NCBI GenBank assembly: GCA_022843045.1
Contig: JALHOJ010000050.1
Coordinates: 1-32,987 of the forward strand
DNA from: Phycisphaerales bacterium
Lineage (GTDB): Bacteria > Planctomycetota > Phycisphaerae > Phycisphaerales > UBA1924
Length of the DNA: 32,987 nt
Direction: 5' to 3'
The notes beneath the pieces were generated by a model that saw only the letters and a list, made by a program, of their open reading frames with translations, was not told the origin of the DNA and did not search any database. This document shows, in pieces, positions 1-7,005 of this stretch (position 1 is its first letter; every line of letters starts with the position of its first letter). The position numbers and the translations under genes are program-made.

Positions 1-204
1 GTCTCCGCCGAGCCCGACGTACCACGCCCCGATTTCGGCGCGGAGCGACCAGCGATCGTCGGTCGCTTCGGCGACGCCTTCCGCGACATCCTGTGTGACT
101 GCGGGCTCACCAAGACGCGCTTCCGTGGCCTCCTGCGCGAGAGCCGCTCCCCCGCACGCCATCCCCGCCGCGACGCATGTTGTCGTAACCCAAGCCCTTC
201 GCAT
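1..204 (-). CDS. Exported protein, N-terminal 68 residues only (runs off window)
   Basis: The minus strand is open from an ATG at 204 to the window edge, 68 codons without a stop. A strong Shine-Dalgarno sequence, GAGGAGG, lies about 6 bases upstream of the ATG. The product starts MRRAWVTTTCVAAGMACGGAALAQEA, a signal peptide with an ALA cleavage site just before QEA. A short acidic stretch follows, then WSLRAEIGAWYVGLGGD, whose alternating aromatic and polar residues look like the first strand of an outer-membrane beta-barrel; that reading is an inference from very few residues. It diverges from tsaB, with 85 bases between the two starts. The family cannot be named from this fragment. Confidence 0.72.
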   Translation of the reverse strand, partial: MRRAWVTTTCVAAGMACGGAALAQEATEARLGEPAVTQDVAEGVAEATDDRWSLRAEIGAWYVGLGGD

Positions 205-214
205 CACATCCTCC

Positions 215-262
215 TCAGCTTCCGCGTCCCTCTGCTTCGCTCCGCGGCCTCCGCGATCTGCT
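215..262. repeat. Half copy of the CTCTGCG/CCGCG intergenic repeat
   Basis: The text here reads TTCCGCGTCCCTCTGC and then CTCCGCGGCCTCCGCGATC. It resembles the right arm of the large inverted repeat at 1116-1258 and the half element at 25321-25365. It fills most of the gap between the divergent starts at 204 and 290. No matching left arm is visible, so it looks like a decayed or solo copy. Confidence 0.5.
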
Positions 263-289
263 TTCGATCTGTCAGGCTAGCGTTGCAGC

Positions 290-1114
290 GTGTCCGCCGC
301 CACCCTCCAACCTCGCGATGGGGATCTTGCCCTCGCCATCGAAACCAGCAACCCCAGTTCGCTCGCGCCTGCGGGGCTGGGCGCGTCGGTGCTGGGCGTC
401 ACGCTCGCCCGCTGGCAGAGTGCGGCGGGCGGTTGGCACGAACTCCGCACCGAACCGATAGCGTCGCCCACTCCGCAGCACGATGACCTGGCCGCCTGTA
501 TCGAGCGTTGTGCGGCTGCCGCAAGTGTTGTACCCCGCGACCTGCGAATCGTTGCTGTCTCCGCTGGCCCGGGCGGATTCACAAGCGTCCGCATCGCCAT
601 CGTCGCGGCGAAGATGATCGCCGAAACCACCGGCGCGGCGTGCATCGGCGTACCCACCGCCGCCGCCCTCGCCGCCCGCTTCGCCGCCCTGCACCAACCC
701 ACCACCAACTTCGCCATCGCCCTTGCCAGCAAAAACGCCGACGCGCATGTGACGTGCTATCGACCCCCAACGTGGCATGGGCTTCCAGCCCATGAGTCCT
801 CCGGTCACTTTGGCCGGAGTCTCCTTTCCCCAACTCCGCTCGCGCCCGGCGCACTCTGTGACGCCCGCAAACTCACCACGCTCACCGAAACCCACCACCT
901 CACACACCTGCTCGCCGACCGCTTCCTGCCCCCCGCCATGCTCGAGCACGCGACGACTCTGGGCCTGCGACTGATGGAGCCCGCGTTCCATCCGCTCGCC
1001 GTCCTCGACGCCGCACTGCTCCACACCCCCGTCGACCCAGCGCAACTCCTGCCGATCTATCCCCGCGAACCTGAGGCGGTGACGAAGTGGCGAGCGATGC
1101 GGCAAGGCGGATGA
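290..1114 (+). CDS. tsaB: tRNA threonylcarbamoyladenosine biosynthesis protein TsaB
   Basis: TsaB is the scaffold partner of TsaD in the complex that makes t6A at position 37 of ANN-decoding tRNAs. The start is GTG at 290. The N-terminal strand reads LALAIETSN, the core motif is VSAGPGGFTSVRIAIVAAKMIA (a central piece is the family's GPGSFTGLR equivalent), and the C-terminus ends LLPIYPREPEAVTKWR, the typical TsaB tail. At 274 residues it is somewhat longer than usual (about 220-240). Part of the excess is an in-frame palindromic element at 772-819 that encodes roughly WHGLPAHESSGHFGRSL in the variable middle region. No SD is obvious. The family assignment is solid; the exact start is less so. 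Confidence 0.9.
   Translation: MSAATLQPRDGDLALAIETSNPSSLAPAGLGASVLGVTLARWQSAAGGWHELRTEPIASPTPQHDDLAACIERCAAAASVVPRDLRIVAVSAGPGGFTSVRIAIVAAKMIAETTGAACIGVPTAAALAARFAALHQPTTNFAIALASKNADAHVTCYRPPTWHGLPAHESSGHFGRSLLSPTPLAPGALCDARKLTTLTETHHLTHLLADRFLPPAMLEHATTLGLRLMEPAFHPLAVLDAALLHTPVDPAQLLPIYPREPEAVTKWRAMRQGG
772..819. repeat. Two-hairpin REP-like element inside tsaB
   Basis: Hairpin 1 is CATGGGC (776-782), loop TTCCA, GCCCATG (788-794). Hairpin 2 is CTCCGG (799-804), 9-base loop, CCGGAG (814-819). The first hairpin with its flanks, GTGGCA..GGGC.TCC.GCCC..TGAGTC, matches the intergenic element at 24152-24199 at most positions, so the two are copies of one family. This copy is read in frame through tsaB without a stop. 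Confidence 0.75.
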
Positions 1115-1115
1115 T

Positions 1116-1258
1116 TCACCACGGCGTTCACGGAGAACAAGGCACGAGAAGTGGCCGCGGATGCACGCGGATAAGGACGAAGTGCCTTTCTGATCCGCGC
1201 AAACCCGCGGCCACCCTGTGCTTCTCTCCGAGTTCGCCGCGTCCTCTGCGGCGAACCT
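1116..1258. repeat. Large imperfect inverted repeat in the tsaB downstream gap
   Basis: This element occupies much of the 352-base gap between tsaB and the regulator at 1467. The left arm (TTCACCACGGCGTTCACGG..., with GTGGCCGCGG at 1151-1160) is complementary to the right arm (CCGCGGCCAC at 1205-1214, ending near TCTGCGGCGAAC). The centre and outer arms are imperfect. It would fold into a long hairpin but has no terminator-like T run. The remaining bases, 1259-1466, show no gene, RNA or clear promoter. Related arms occur at 215-262, 25321-25365 and 29388-29480. Confidence 0.7.
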
Positions 1259-1466
1259 CCTTCTTCGTGCCCCATAACCCCGCCGCAATCGCGCAACCGC
1301 TTTGAAGTCGCCCCTAAACCCGCTCGATACCTCCTTGTGAAACCTTGCCGCCTGCGCCGTCTAGCGAAAACGGGGTCAGTCGTGCGAGGATGCTGACTGG
1401 TGCTCGCTTCCAAGCACGCACGGATGCGTGTGAGGGCGAGCGCATCACAGACGACGCGAGGCACGC

Positions 1467-2129
1467 ATGTCCGAGCAAATCCCGCACGATGTCGCGACCA
1501 AACGCATCTTCACCACCGGTGAAGCCGCGGCGATCTGCAAGGTCAGCCAGCAGACGATCATCCGCTGCTTCGACGCAGGGCGCCTCACCGGCTTCCGCGT
1601 GCCAGGAAGCAAGTTCCGCCGGATTCCGCGCGAGGAATTGCTTCGCTTCATGAAGGCCAACAACATCCCGACGGACATCCTCGAAGCGGGCAAAAAGCGG
1701 GTGCTGATCGTCGACGACGATCCGCGCCTTGTCGAGATGTACCAGGACTTGCTCAGCCTCGACAGCCGCGTTGAAGTGCGAACCGCGGGCAACGGCTACG
1801 ACGCTGGGCTGCTCACCGAGCAGTTCAAGCCGCACCTGATCGTGCTGGACTATCTCCTGCCCGACATCAACGGCAACGTGGTCTGCCAGCGCGTCCGCAA
1901 CAACCCGGCGGTGGCCGATTGCAAGATCCTGCTCATCTCGGGCGTCGTGCGTCAGGAAGAAATCGACGGCCTGCTCAAGGCGGGCGCCGACGAGTTCCTG
2001 CGCAAGCCCTTCAGCGTCGAACAACTCAGCGCACGCATGAGCGCGCTGCTGGGCATCGAAGGCGTCGCCACGCTCCCCACGGCGGAAGAAGCCGCGGACC
2101 TGCCCGAGCGGGAAGTGCATCGCAAGTAG
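1467..2129 (+). CDS. HTH (MerR/excisionase-type) plus receiver response regulator
   Basis: This 220-residue protein joins an N-terminal DNA-binding helix-turn-helix (about residues 14-60, FTTGEAAAICKVSQQTIIRC.. through GSKFRRIPREELLRFM) to a receiver domain (about 78-200). The receiver has a full active site: acidic triplet D83-D85, phospho-acceptor D128 in VLDYLLPD, switch Ser in LLISGV, and K180 in RKPF. The order is inverted relative to OmpR or LuxR regulators, in which the receiver comes first. It probably receives phosphate from a histidine kinase, most simply the one starting 90 bases downstream. The HTH resembles excisionase folds, but fusion to a receiver argues for gene regulation and not excision. 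The ATG at 1467 has only a weak SD (GCGAGG). Confidence 0.88.
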   Translation: MSEQIPHDVATKRIFTTGEAAAICKVSQQTIIRCFDAGRLTGFRVPGSKFRRIPREELLRFMKANNIPTDILEAGKKRVLIVDDDPRLVEMYQDLLSLDSRVEVRTAGNGYDAGLLTEQFKPHLIVLDYLLPDINGNVVCQRVRNNPAVADCKILLISGVVRQEEIDGLLKAGADEFLRKPFSVEQLSARMSALLGIEGVATLPTAEEAADLPEREVHRK

Positions 2130-2138
2130 ATCACGAAT

Positions 2139-2209
2139 CACCACAAAGACACGAAGCACCCAAAGAAGACCCAGAGCTTGAACGTTGTGATCTTCGTTTC
2201 CTTGTGGTG
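2139..2209. repeat. CACCACAA...TTGTGGTG inverted repeat
   Basis: The left arm CACCACAAAGACACGAAG (2139-2156) pairs with the right arm CTTCGTTTCCTTGTGGTG (2192-2209) with two mismatches, across a 35-base loop. It fills nearly all the space between the regulator and the kinase. It has no T tract and so is not a typical terminator; it may act as a processing or attenuation hairpin, or may simply be a repeat insertion. Confidence 0.7.
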
Positions 2210-2219
2210 AAGCCAACCC

Positions 2220-4721
2220 ATGATTCGCCAAGACTCCCAACCCCGCAGCGCACCCCAGCCCATCGCTGGCGATGCCCGCATGGCGGGAGCGCAGGGATCA
2301 ACTCCGGCGGCGAGCAGTGGGGGGGTTGCCCGCGATCCGTCCGCCGCAGCGCGGGCCAGGCAAGTTGAACTGATCCTCGAACGCGTCGACAGCATGCCGA
2401 CGCTGCCCGCCGTCGCCGCCAAAGTGATCCAGCTTGGAGCCAGCGACAGCGTCGAGATCGAGGAACTCGCAAGCCTGATCGAGAGCGATCCCGCCCTCAC
2501 GACTCGCATCCTGGGCCTGTGCAAGCGGGCCGACAAGGGCCTGGGCGATCGCATCGTGTCCGTGAAGCGAGCCGTCGTCATGCTGGGTCTCGAAGCCGTG
2601 CGCTCGGCAGTGCTGAGCGTCAGCGTCTTTGACGCTCTCAAGCCCGTCGATGAATCCCGCCAGCGCGTCATCGAGCGCGAAGCCGGCGCGGACCAGACCG
2701 ACAGCGGACCAAGCTTCGATCGCGTGGGCTTCTGGAAGTACTCCATCGCCGTCGCGTGCGCCAGCGAACTGATCGCGTCGCGCCTCGCGAAGAGTGCGTC
2801 GCGCTCACACGTGCGCGTCATGCCCGAAGAGGCCTTTCTCTGCGGCTTGTTGCACGCGATCGGTCGCGTGACGCTGCAGTGGCTGCTGCCCAACGCCTAC
2901 ACACGCGCCGTAAGCCTTGCCAACACCCGGGGCGTCTCGCTCGCAAGCATCGAACGACAGTTGCTGGGCCTGGACTATCGCACCGCCGGCAAACGTCTCG
3001 CCGGTCGATGGGAACTCCCCGAAAGCGTGCAGGACTGCATCTGGCTGCACGGCCAGGGCAGCGCGGCCCTCTCGGCCAGCCCGCACGCCGACCTCATCGC
3101 GATCGTGAGCGCAGGCCAAGCCCTCGCGCGAGCCACGCACCTTGGCTTCAGCGGCGACGGCGACACGCCCGTCGACGCGGCTCGCGTGCTGCGCGAGGCC
3201 GGAATCGATGCGAGCGATATCGAAGTGACCGGCTTGCTGCACGAGCGAGTCGCCGAGCGGGCCCAGTTGCTGGGCCTGGACGATGTGGACGGCCCCGCAC
3301 TGCTGCTGGAGAGTCTCACGCAGGCCACGGCTCGCCTGCACAACCTCCACACCCGAAGCCAGTCCCGTTCGCTGCTCGCTACGTCGCAAACTCGCGTGCT
3401 CGACGCCGTCGCGACGTTCCACGAACAAGCCGCCAAAGGACGCGGGCGCACGAGCGTCATCGAAGCCCTCGCCCGCTCCGCGACCACGCTCATGGGGCAT
3501 GGGTATTACGCGCTGCTGGTCCAAGGCCGCGACGACGACGCCGACCAGCCCACGATGAGCCTCTCGCTCTATCAGTTCGATCATCAAGGTCGCGTTGCGG
3601 GCGTGCGAGCCGTCGAGCCGCCCGCAACACTGCAGCGACAGTTCTCCGTCGCGTCCCTGAGCGGCGATCAGGCGATGAGTATCTCGGGCCTCGCTCTCAT
3701 GCCGTGGCTTGGTGACGATCTTGTCGATGCGCCCGACCTTCGCACGCTGAAGCTGCTGGGCCTGCCGGGCGAATCCACCGCGACCTTCGAAGGCGCGGCT
3801 GTCATCACCGATCGCGCCGCGACCGGCCAATCGGGCGAGTTCGCGGGATACGGCTCTCCCGAGGCCCCGATCGATCGCGCCCTGCTCAAGCCGCTGCTCC
3901 ACGCCTGGAGCGCTGGCCTGCGCCACGCATTCGATCGTGACCACGCCCAGCGATTGCAGGAACAGCTCGTTGAAGCTGGCCGCGCGCTCAGCGAAGCCCA
4001 GCAGCAACTCGCCCAGACCGAGGCGATGGTGCGCCTGGGCGAAACCACCGCCGGCGCGGCCCACGAAATGAACACGCCCCTCGCCGTGATCAACGGGCGG
4101 GCGCAGATTCTCCTGAGCCGAGCCCGCGACGCACGCGATCGCGCCGCGCTGCAGGCGATTTCCGAAGCCTCCGGCCAGGTCAGCGATCTGGTGGAAAACC
4201 TCCACCTGCTCAGCAAGCGCCCGACCGCCAACGACAGGCGCTGCGACCTCCCCGAGACGATTCGCGCCGCCGTCGAGCGCGCCACGCAGCAGATCAGCGC
4301 CAACGCCGACGTCAGCCTCGAACTCTCGCGCGTGCCCAGCGTCGCGAGCATCGACACCGAGTTGTTTGGCGGCGCGATCGTGGAGCTCGTGTGCAATGCT
4401 CTCGAAGCCGCGCCGCGCGGTCCGGTGCTCATCACGGGCCTCGTCGATCCCGCCGAGGGCGCGCTCATCGTCCGCGTCAGCGACAATGGCCCGGGCCTGT
4501 CAGACAAGGCCAAGGCCCATGCGTTTGATCCATTCTTCAGCGAACGCGGCGCGGGGCGGGGCAAGGGCCTGGGCCTCACGCGTGCGAAGTTGTTCGCCGA
4601 GTCTCTGGGCGGCACGATCACGCTGATCTCGCCGATCCCCGGCGCGCCCAACAAGGGCGGCACGATCGCAACTCTGGCCGTGCGCCGCTGGGCCGCGCTC
4701 GAACAGCCAGTTAAGCGCTGA
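2220..4721 (+). CDS. HDOD domain-histidine kinase hybrid protein
   Basis: This is an 833-residue cytoplasmic sensor kinase. After a low-complexity leader, an HDOD domain spans roughly residues 45-260 (MPTLPAVAAKVIQL, IESDPALTTRILGLC, SVKRAVVMLGLEAVRSAV, FLCGLLHAIGRV). A region at about 390-570 has the spacing of a GAF-like sensor. A coiled coil leads to the HisKA box GAAHEMNTPLAVI, with phospho-acceptor His615, and then a complete HATPase domain: N box ELVCNAL, G1 DNGPGL, F box FDPFFSE, G2 GKGLGL. No membrane segments are seen. HDOD domains usually occur in signalling proteins but direct fusion to a kinase is less common. It lies between the HTH-receiver regulator and a pseudo-receiver/GAF protein, suggesting one pathway. 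The start is uncertain: the ATG at 2220 follows a repeat hairpin, and ATGs at 2280 or 2394 are alternatives. Confidence 0.88.
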   Translation: MIRQDSQPRSAPQPIAGDARMAGAQGSTPAASSGGVARDPSAAARARQVELILERVDSMPTLPAVAAKVIQLGASDSVEIEELASLIESDPALTTRILGLCKRADKGLGDRIVSVKRAVVMLGLEAVRSAVLSVSVFDALKPVDESRQRVIEREAGADQTDSGPSFDRVGFWKYSIAVACASELIASRLAKSASRSHVRVMPEEAFLCGLLHAIGRVTLQWLLPNAYTRAVSLANTRGVSLASIERQLLGLDYRTAGKRLAGRWELPESVQDCIWLHGQGSAALSASPHADLIAIVSAGQALARATHLGFSGDGDTPVDAARVLREAGIDASDIEVTGLLHERVAERAQLLGLDDVDGPALLLESLTQATARLHNLHTRSQSRSLLATSQTRVLDAVATFHEQAAKGRGRTSVIEALARSATTLMGHGYYALLVQGRDDDADQPTMSLSLYQFDHQGRVAGVRAVEPPATLQRQFSVASLSGDQAMSISGLALMPWLGDDLVDAPDLRTLKLLGLPGESTATFEGAAVITDRAATGQSGEFAGYGSPEAPIDRALLKPLLHAWSAGLRHAFDRDHAQRLQEQLVEAGRALSEAQQQLAQTEAMVRLGETTAGAAHEMNTPLAVINGRAQILLSRARDARDRAALQAISEASGQVSDLVENLHLLSKRPTANDRRCDLPETIRAAVERATQQISANADVSLELSRVPSVASIDTELFGGAIVELVCNALEAAPRGPVLITGLVDPAEGALIVRVSDNGPGLSDKAKAHAFDPFFSERGAGRGKGLGLTRAKLFAESLGGTITLISPIPGAPNKGGTIATLAVRRWAALEQPVKR

Positions 4722-4887
4722 ACCAAACGCGCCCGTCAGGAAGCGTCGCATGCCGGCGACTCTCGACACCCGCCTTCGACGCTCGCCTTGCTGCAATCAA
4801 GCGACAATGAACTTCGACACTTGCTGACACGCGCGTTTCCTCGCTCTCGCCTCAACCAACGTCCGCTTTGCTCCGATACCTCACCCA

Positions 4888-6042
4888 ATGGCTCGCAAGA
4901 AGCCCACTTCGCCCGACGGTTCCAGCGACAACGCTGCCGCGACGCCCCACGTCGTGCGCGCCGCGGGCGCGCTCATGCTCCTGGGGGAGCCGGAAGGCGC
5001 AGGCCCCGCTCGCACAGCCCTCAGCGGCGCGTGCGAAGCGGTGATCGTGCTGCGCAAGCACGCCGAACTGCTCGAAGCCAGCGCCACGTGTGATGTACTC
5101 GTGCTGTGCGCCGCGGGCGACTCTCCGCAGCTCCGCGAAACCCTCGACTCCCTCCACCGTCAGCGCCCGGGCGTCGCCTGCGTCGTCTGGTGCGACAAGC
5201 CCACCATCGAACTCGCCAGCGCCTGCCTCCAGCTCGGCGCGGCGGACCTCATCGACAACGCCAGCCCGCTCGACGTCTCCGCACGAATCGCCAAGGCCAT
5301 CAAGCGCACCCGCCAGTGGCGCACCTCGCGTCGCCTCCGCGCCACGCGGGCCAAGGAACTGCGTGATACCAGCAAGCAGCTCGCCGCGTTGCAAGGTGAG
5401 CTTGAGAAGCAAGTCGGTGTGGTCGCTGGCCAACTCGCCGGCAGCTTCCGCGATGTCGCGGGCCAACTGAAGTACGTCGCGGTCGCGACCGAACTCGAAA
5501 CCCTGCTGCGCCAGGAACTCGAAGTGGAGCCCTTGCTCCGCACCACGCTGGAGTTCCTGCTTCGCAAGATCGGCGCAGTCAACGCCGCGATCTTCATGCC
5601 CGACGACAGCGGAGACTACTCGCTGGGCGCATATGTGAACTACGACTTTCCGCGCGAGAGCGCGCAGGCCACACTCGAAGAACTTGGCAGCGCACTCGCG
5701 CCGGTCTTTGAGGGCCAAAGCGGCTTGCACGTCATCGAAGATGCGGGCGCCATGCCCGTCCGCGAAGACGCGGACCTGGGCGCCACGGGCGGCCCCGCCA
5801 TGGGCTGGCTGCGCGACGCAACCCTCGCCGTCTTCGCCTGCAAGGACAAGAGCGACGACTGCACCGCCCTCATCGGCATCTTCCGCGACAAGCGCACCCA
5901 GTTCGACGCCCAGTCCCTGCGCCTCCTCACCATCATCGGCGAGCACTTTGGCCAGCAACTCGCCCGTCTGGTCGCGACCACCAACCGCGCGGCCAAGCAC
6001 AACCGCGATACGACGTGGGACGCACGGGGCGAGGCGGCGTAG
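4888..6042 (+). CDS. Pseudo-receiver, coiled-coil and GAF domain protein
   Basis: This 384-residue soluble protein has three parts. Residues about 25-145 have a receiver-like alternation of strands and helices, but the strand that should carry the phospho-acceptor reads CDVLVLCAAGDS, with no Asp at the acidic position, so it is probably not phosphorylated. Residues about 145-200 are a basic, Gln/Leu-rich coil (RRLRATRAKELRDTSKQLAALQ). Residues about 205-360 fit a GAF sensor domain (VEPLLRTTLEFLLRKIGAVNAAIFM, LRDATLAVFACKDK, ALIGIFRDKRTQFDAQSLRLLTIIGEH). It follows the HDOD kinase gene by 166 bases and may be a sensory or adaptor partner. The ATG at 4888 has no SD. Confidence 0.75.
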   Translation: MARKKPTSPDGSSDNAAATPHVVRAAGALMLLGEPEGAGPARTALSGACEAVIVLRKHAELLEASATCDVLVLCAAGDSPQLRETLDSLHRQRPGVACVVWCDKPTIELASACLQLGAADLIDNASPLDVSARIAKAIKRTRQWRTSRRLRATRAKELRDTSKQLAALQGELEKQVGVVAGQLAGSFRDVAGQLKYVAVATELETLLRQELEVEPLLRTTLEFLLRKIGAVNAAIFMPDDSGDYSLGAYVNYDFPRESAQATLEELGSALAPVFEGQSGLHVIEDAGAMPVREDADLGATGGPAMGWLRDATLAVFACKDKSDDCTALIGIFRDKRTQFDAQSLRLLTIIGEHFGQQLARLVATTNRAAKHNRDTTWDARGEAA

Positions 6043-6090
6043 AACCAGATACAGAACCAGAGGCTTGTGCTGCTAGCGTGTGAAGACGAC

Positions 6091-6768
6091 TCACTCGCGT
6101 CGGCGGCGCATTGCCATGCCCATCGCGCCCACGAGCAGTGCTGCGCTGCTCGGTGCTGGCACCCAAACGGCTCGCTGGAAGAACTCGGCCGAGTTGAATG
6201 ACACGGCGGAGTCGCCCGCACCGAGTTGGAATCGCATCGTCACGCTCATCGCGAGTGTCGGCTGCGATGCAGAGAATGCTTGCGATGGTGTTGTGGCCCC
6301 GCTCTGGAAAGCGCCCGGAAGCGCCGCGCTCCAGATCGTGAGGTCCTGCTGAGCGTTGGCATCAACTTCTGAATCGAAGGTGACAGTCAACGTGCGACCA
6401 GCGCTGTTGCCGGTAAAGCTGTAGATGCCGAACGTGGTTGGGCTGACAGCGACGCCGCCATAGTCGAACTCGTATTGCCCGACGAGCGTGAAGTCGATAG
6501 GGCCAGTGTCCGTGACTTGTACGACCATGTTTTGGAAGCCAGCGGTGGCGAGGTTGAAGGCGCCGCCTGTGGTGTTCGCGACAGACGTGCCTTGCACGGA
6601 CGCGCCGGTTCCGGAGAAGTTGAACGCCTGGTTGGAGCTGCCGCCGATGCTGACCACACCAGGGGTTCCAACCGGGCCGCCCGCAATGCTGCCCGAAACC
6701 CCAACGACGTTGCCCATCGCTTGAACGGCCATGGCGGACGAAACCAACGCGACGATCGTGATACGCAT
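6091..6768 (-). CDS. PEP-CTERM-like exported surface protein
   Basis: This 225-residue protein starts at an ATG at 6768 with GGGAG nine bases upstream. The signal peptide is MRITIVALVSSAMAVQAMG. The body is Gly/Ser/Thr-rich and beta-rich, as in many extracellular planctomycete proteins. The C-terminus, VPAPSSAALLVGAMGMAMRRRRE, follows the sorting-tag pattern: Pro motif, hydrophobic helix, Arg cluster. In such proteins the tag directs export and cleavage by an exosortase-like enzyme. No exosortase is in this window. The mature function is unknown. It is convergent with the GAF-protein gene (48 bases between stops). Confidence 0.78.
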   Translation of the reverse strand: MRITIVALVSSAMAVQAMGNVVGVSGSIAGGPVGTPGVVSIGGSSNQAFNFSGTGASVQGTSVANTTGGAFNLATAGFQNMVVQVTDTGPIDFTLVGQYEFDYGGVAVSPTTFGIYSFTGNSAGRTLTVTFDSEVDANAQQDLTIWSAALPGAFQSGATTPSQAFSASQPTLAMSVTMRFQLGAGDSAVSFNSAEFFQRAVWVPAPSSAALLVGAMGMAMRRRRE

Positions 6769-6797
6769 GACGACACGCTCCCTGATAAACCAACGAC

Positions 6798-6824
6798 CCT
6801 ATAAAAGCACACAACCATGTACAA
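6798..6824 (-). promoter_or_regulatory. Possible promoter of the PEP-CTERM-like gene
   Basis: On the minus strand TTGTAC (6819-6824) and TATAGG (6798-6803) are separated by 15 bases, inside an unusually AT-rich patch about 30 bases upstream of the start at 6768. The spacing is short for a housekeeping promoter, so this is tentative. Confidence 0.3.
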
Positions 6825-6994
6825 ATTACCTCAAGACTGAGTCCCGTCAACCGACTTTTGCCGAATTGTTCGTGAAGACTGCATTCATGCGTTCGGCAGC
6901 ACCGGAAATCCACGGGCAACGCTGTGCGTGCCTGTGGGGAGTACGTCTCAACAGGGGTATGGGCGTTCGAGGGTCAATTCCCGAGCGCTCGCCG

Positions 6995-7000
6995 TATACT
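6995..7000 (+). promoter_or_regulatory. -10 element TATACT of nuoD, leaderless arrangement
   Basis: TATACT ends 5 bases before the nuoD ATG at 7006. A transcript starting about 6-7 bases after a -10 box would begin at the start codon itself, and no SD is present. A -35 match is not evident. The same GTATACT heptamer lies upstream of the SRP RNA at 18551-18557. Confidence 0.5.
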
Positions 7001-7005
7001 CGTCC

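Noticed and set aside
272..1288. 338-codon open frame on the minus strand opposite tsaB
   Set aside because: It is rich in Arg and Gly, has no recognisable domain, and lies antisense to a confident TsaB; long antisense frames are expected at this GC content.
1467..1650. Excisionase or integrase-associated gene (sign of a mobile element)
   Set aside because: The HTH resembles excisionases but is fused to an intact receiver domain, and no integrase, attachment site or phage gene is nearby.
1314..2240. 308-codon minus-strand frame opposite the HTH-receiver regulator
   Set aside because: It is antisense to a gene with a complete receiver active site, and its composition (HDARDEQD and similar) is the typical shadow of a GC-rich gene.
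2805..4205. 466-codon minus-strand frame opposite the HDOD kinase
   Set aside because: It lacks motifs and overlaps the HDOD and kinase domains on the other strand.
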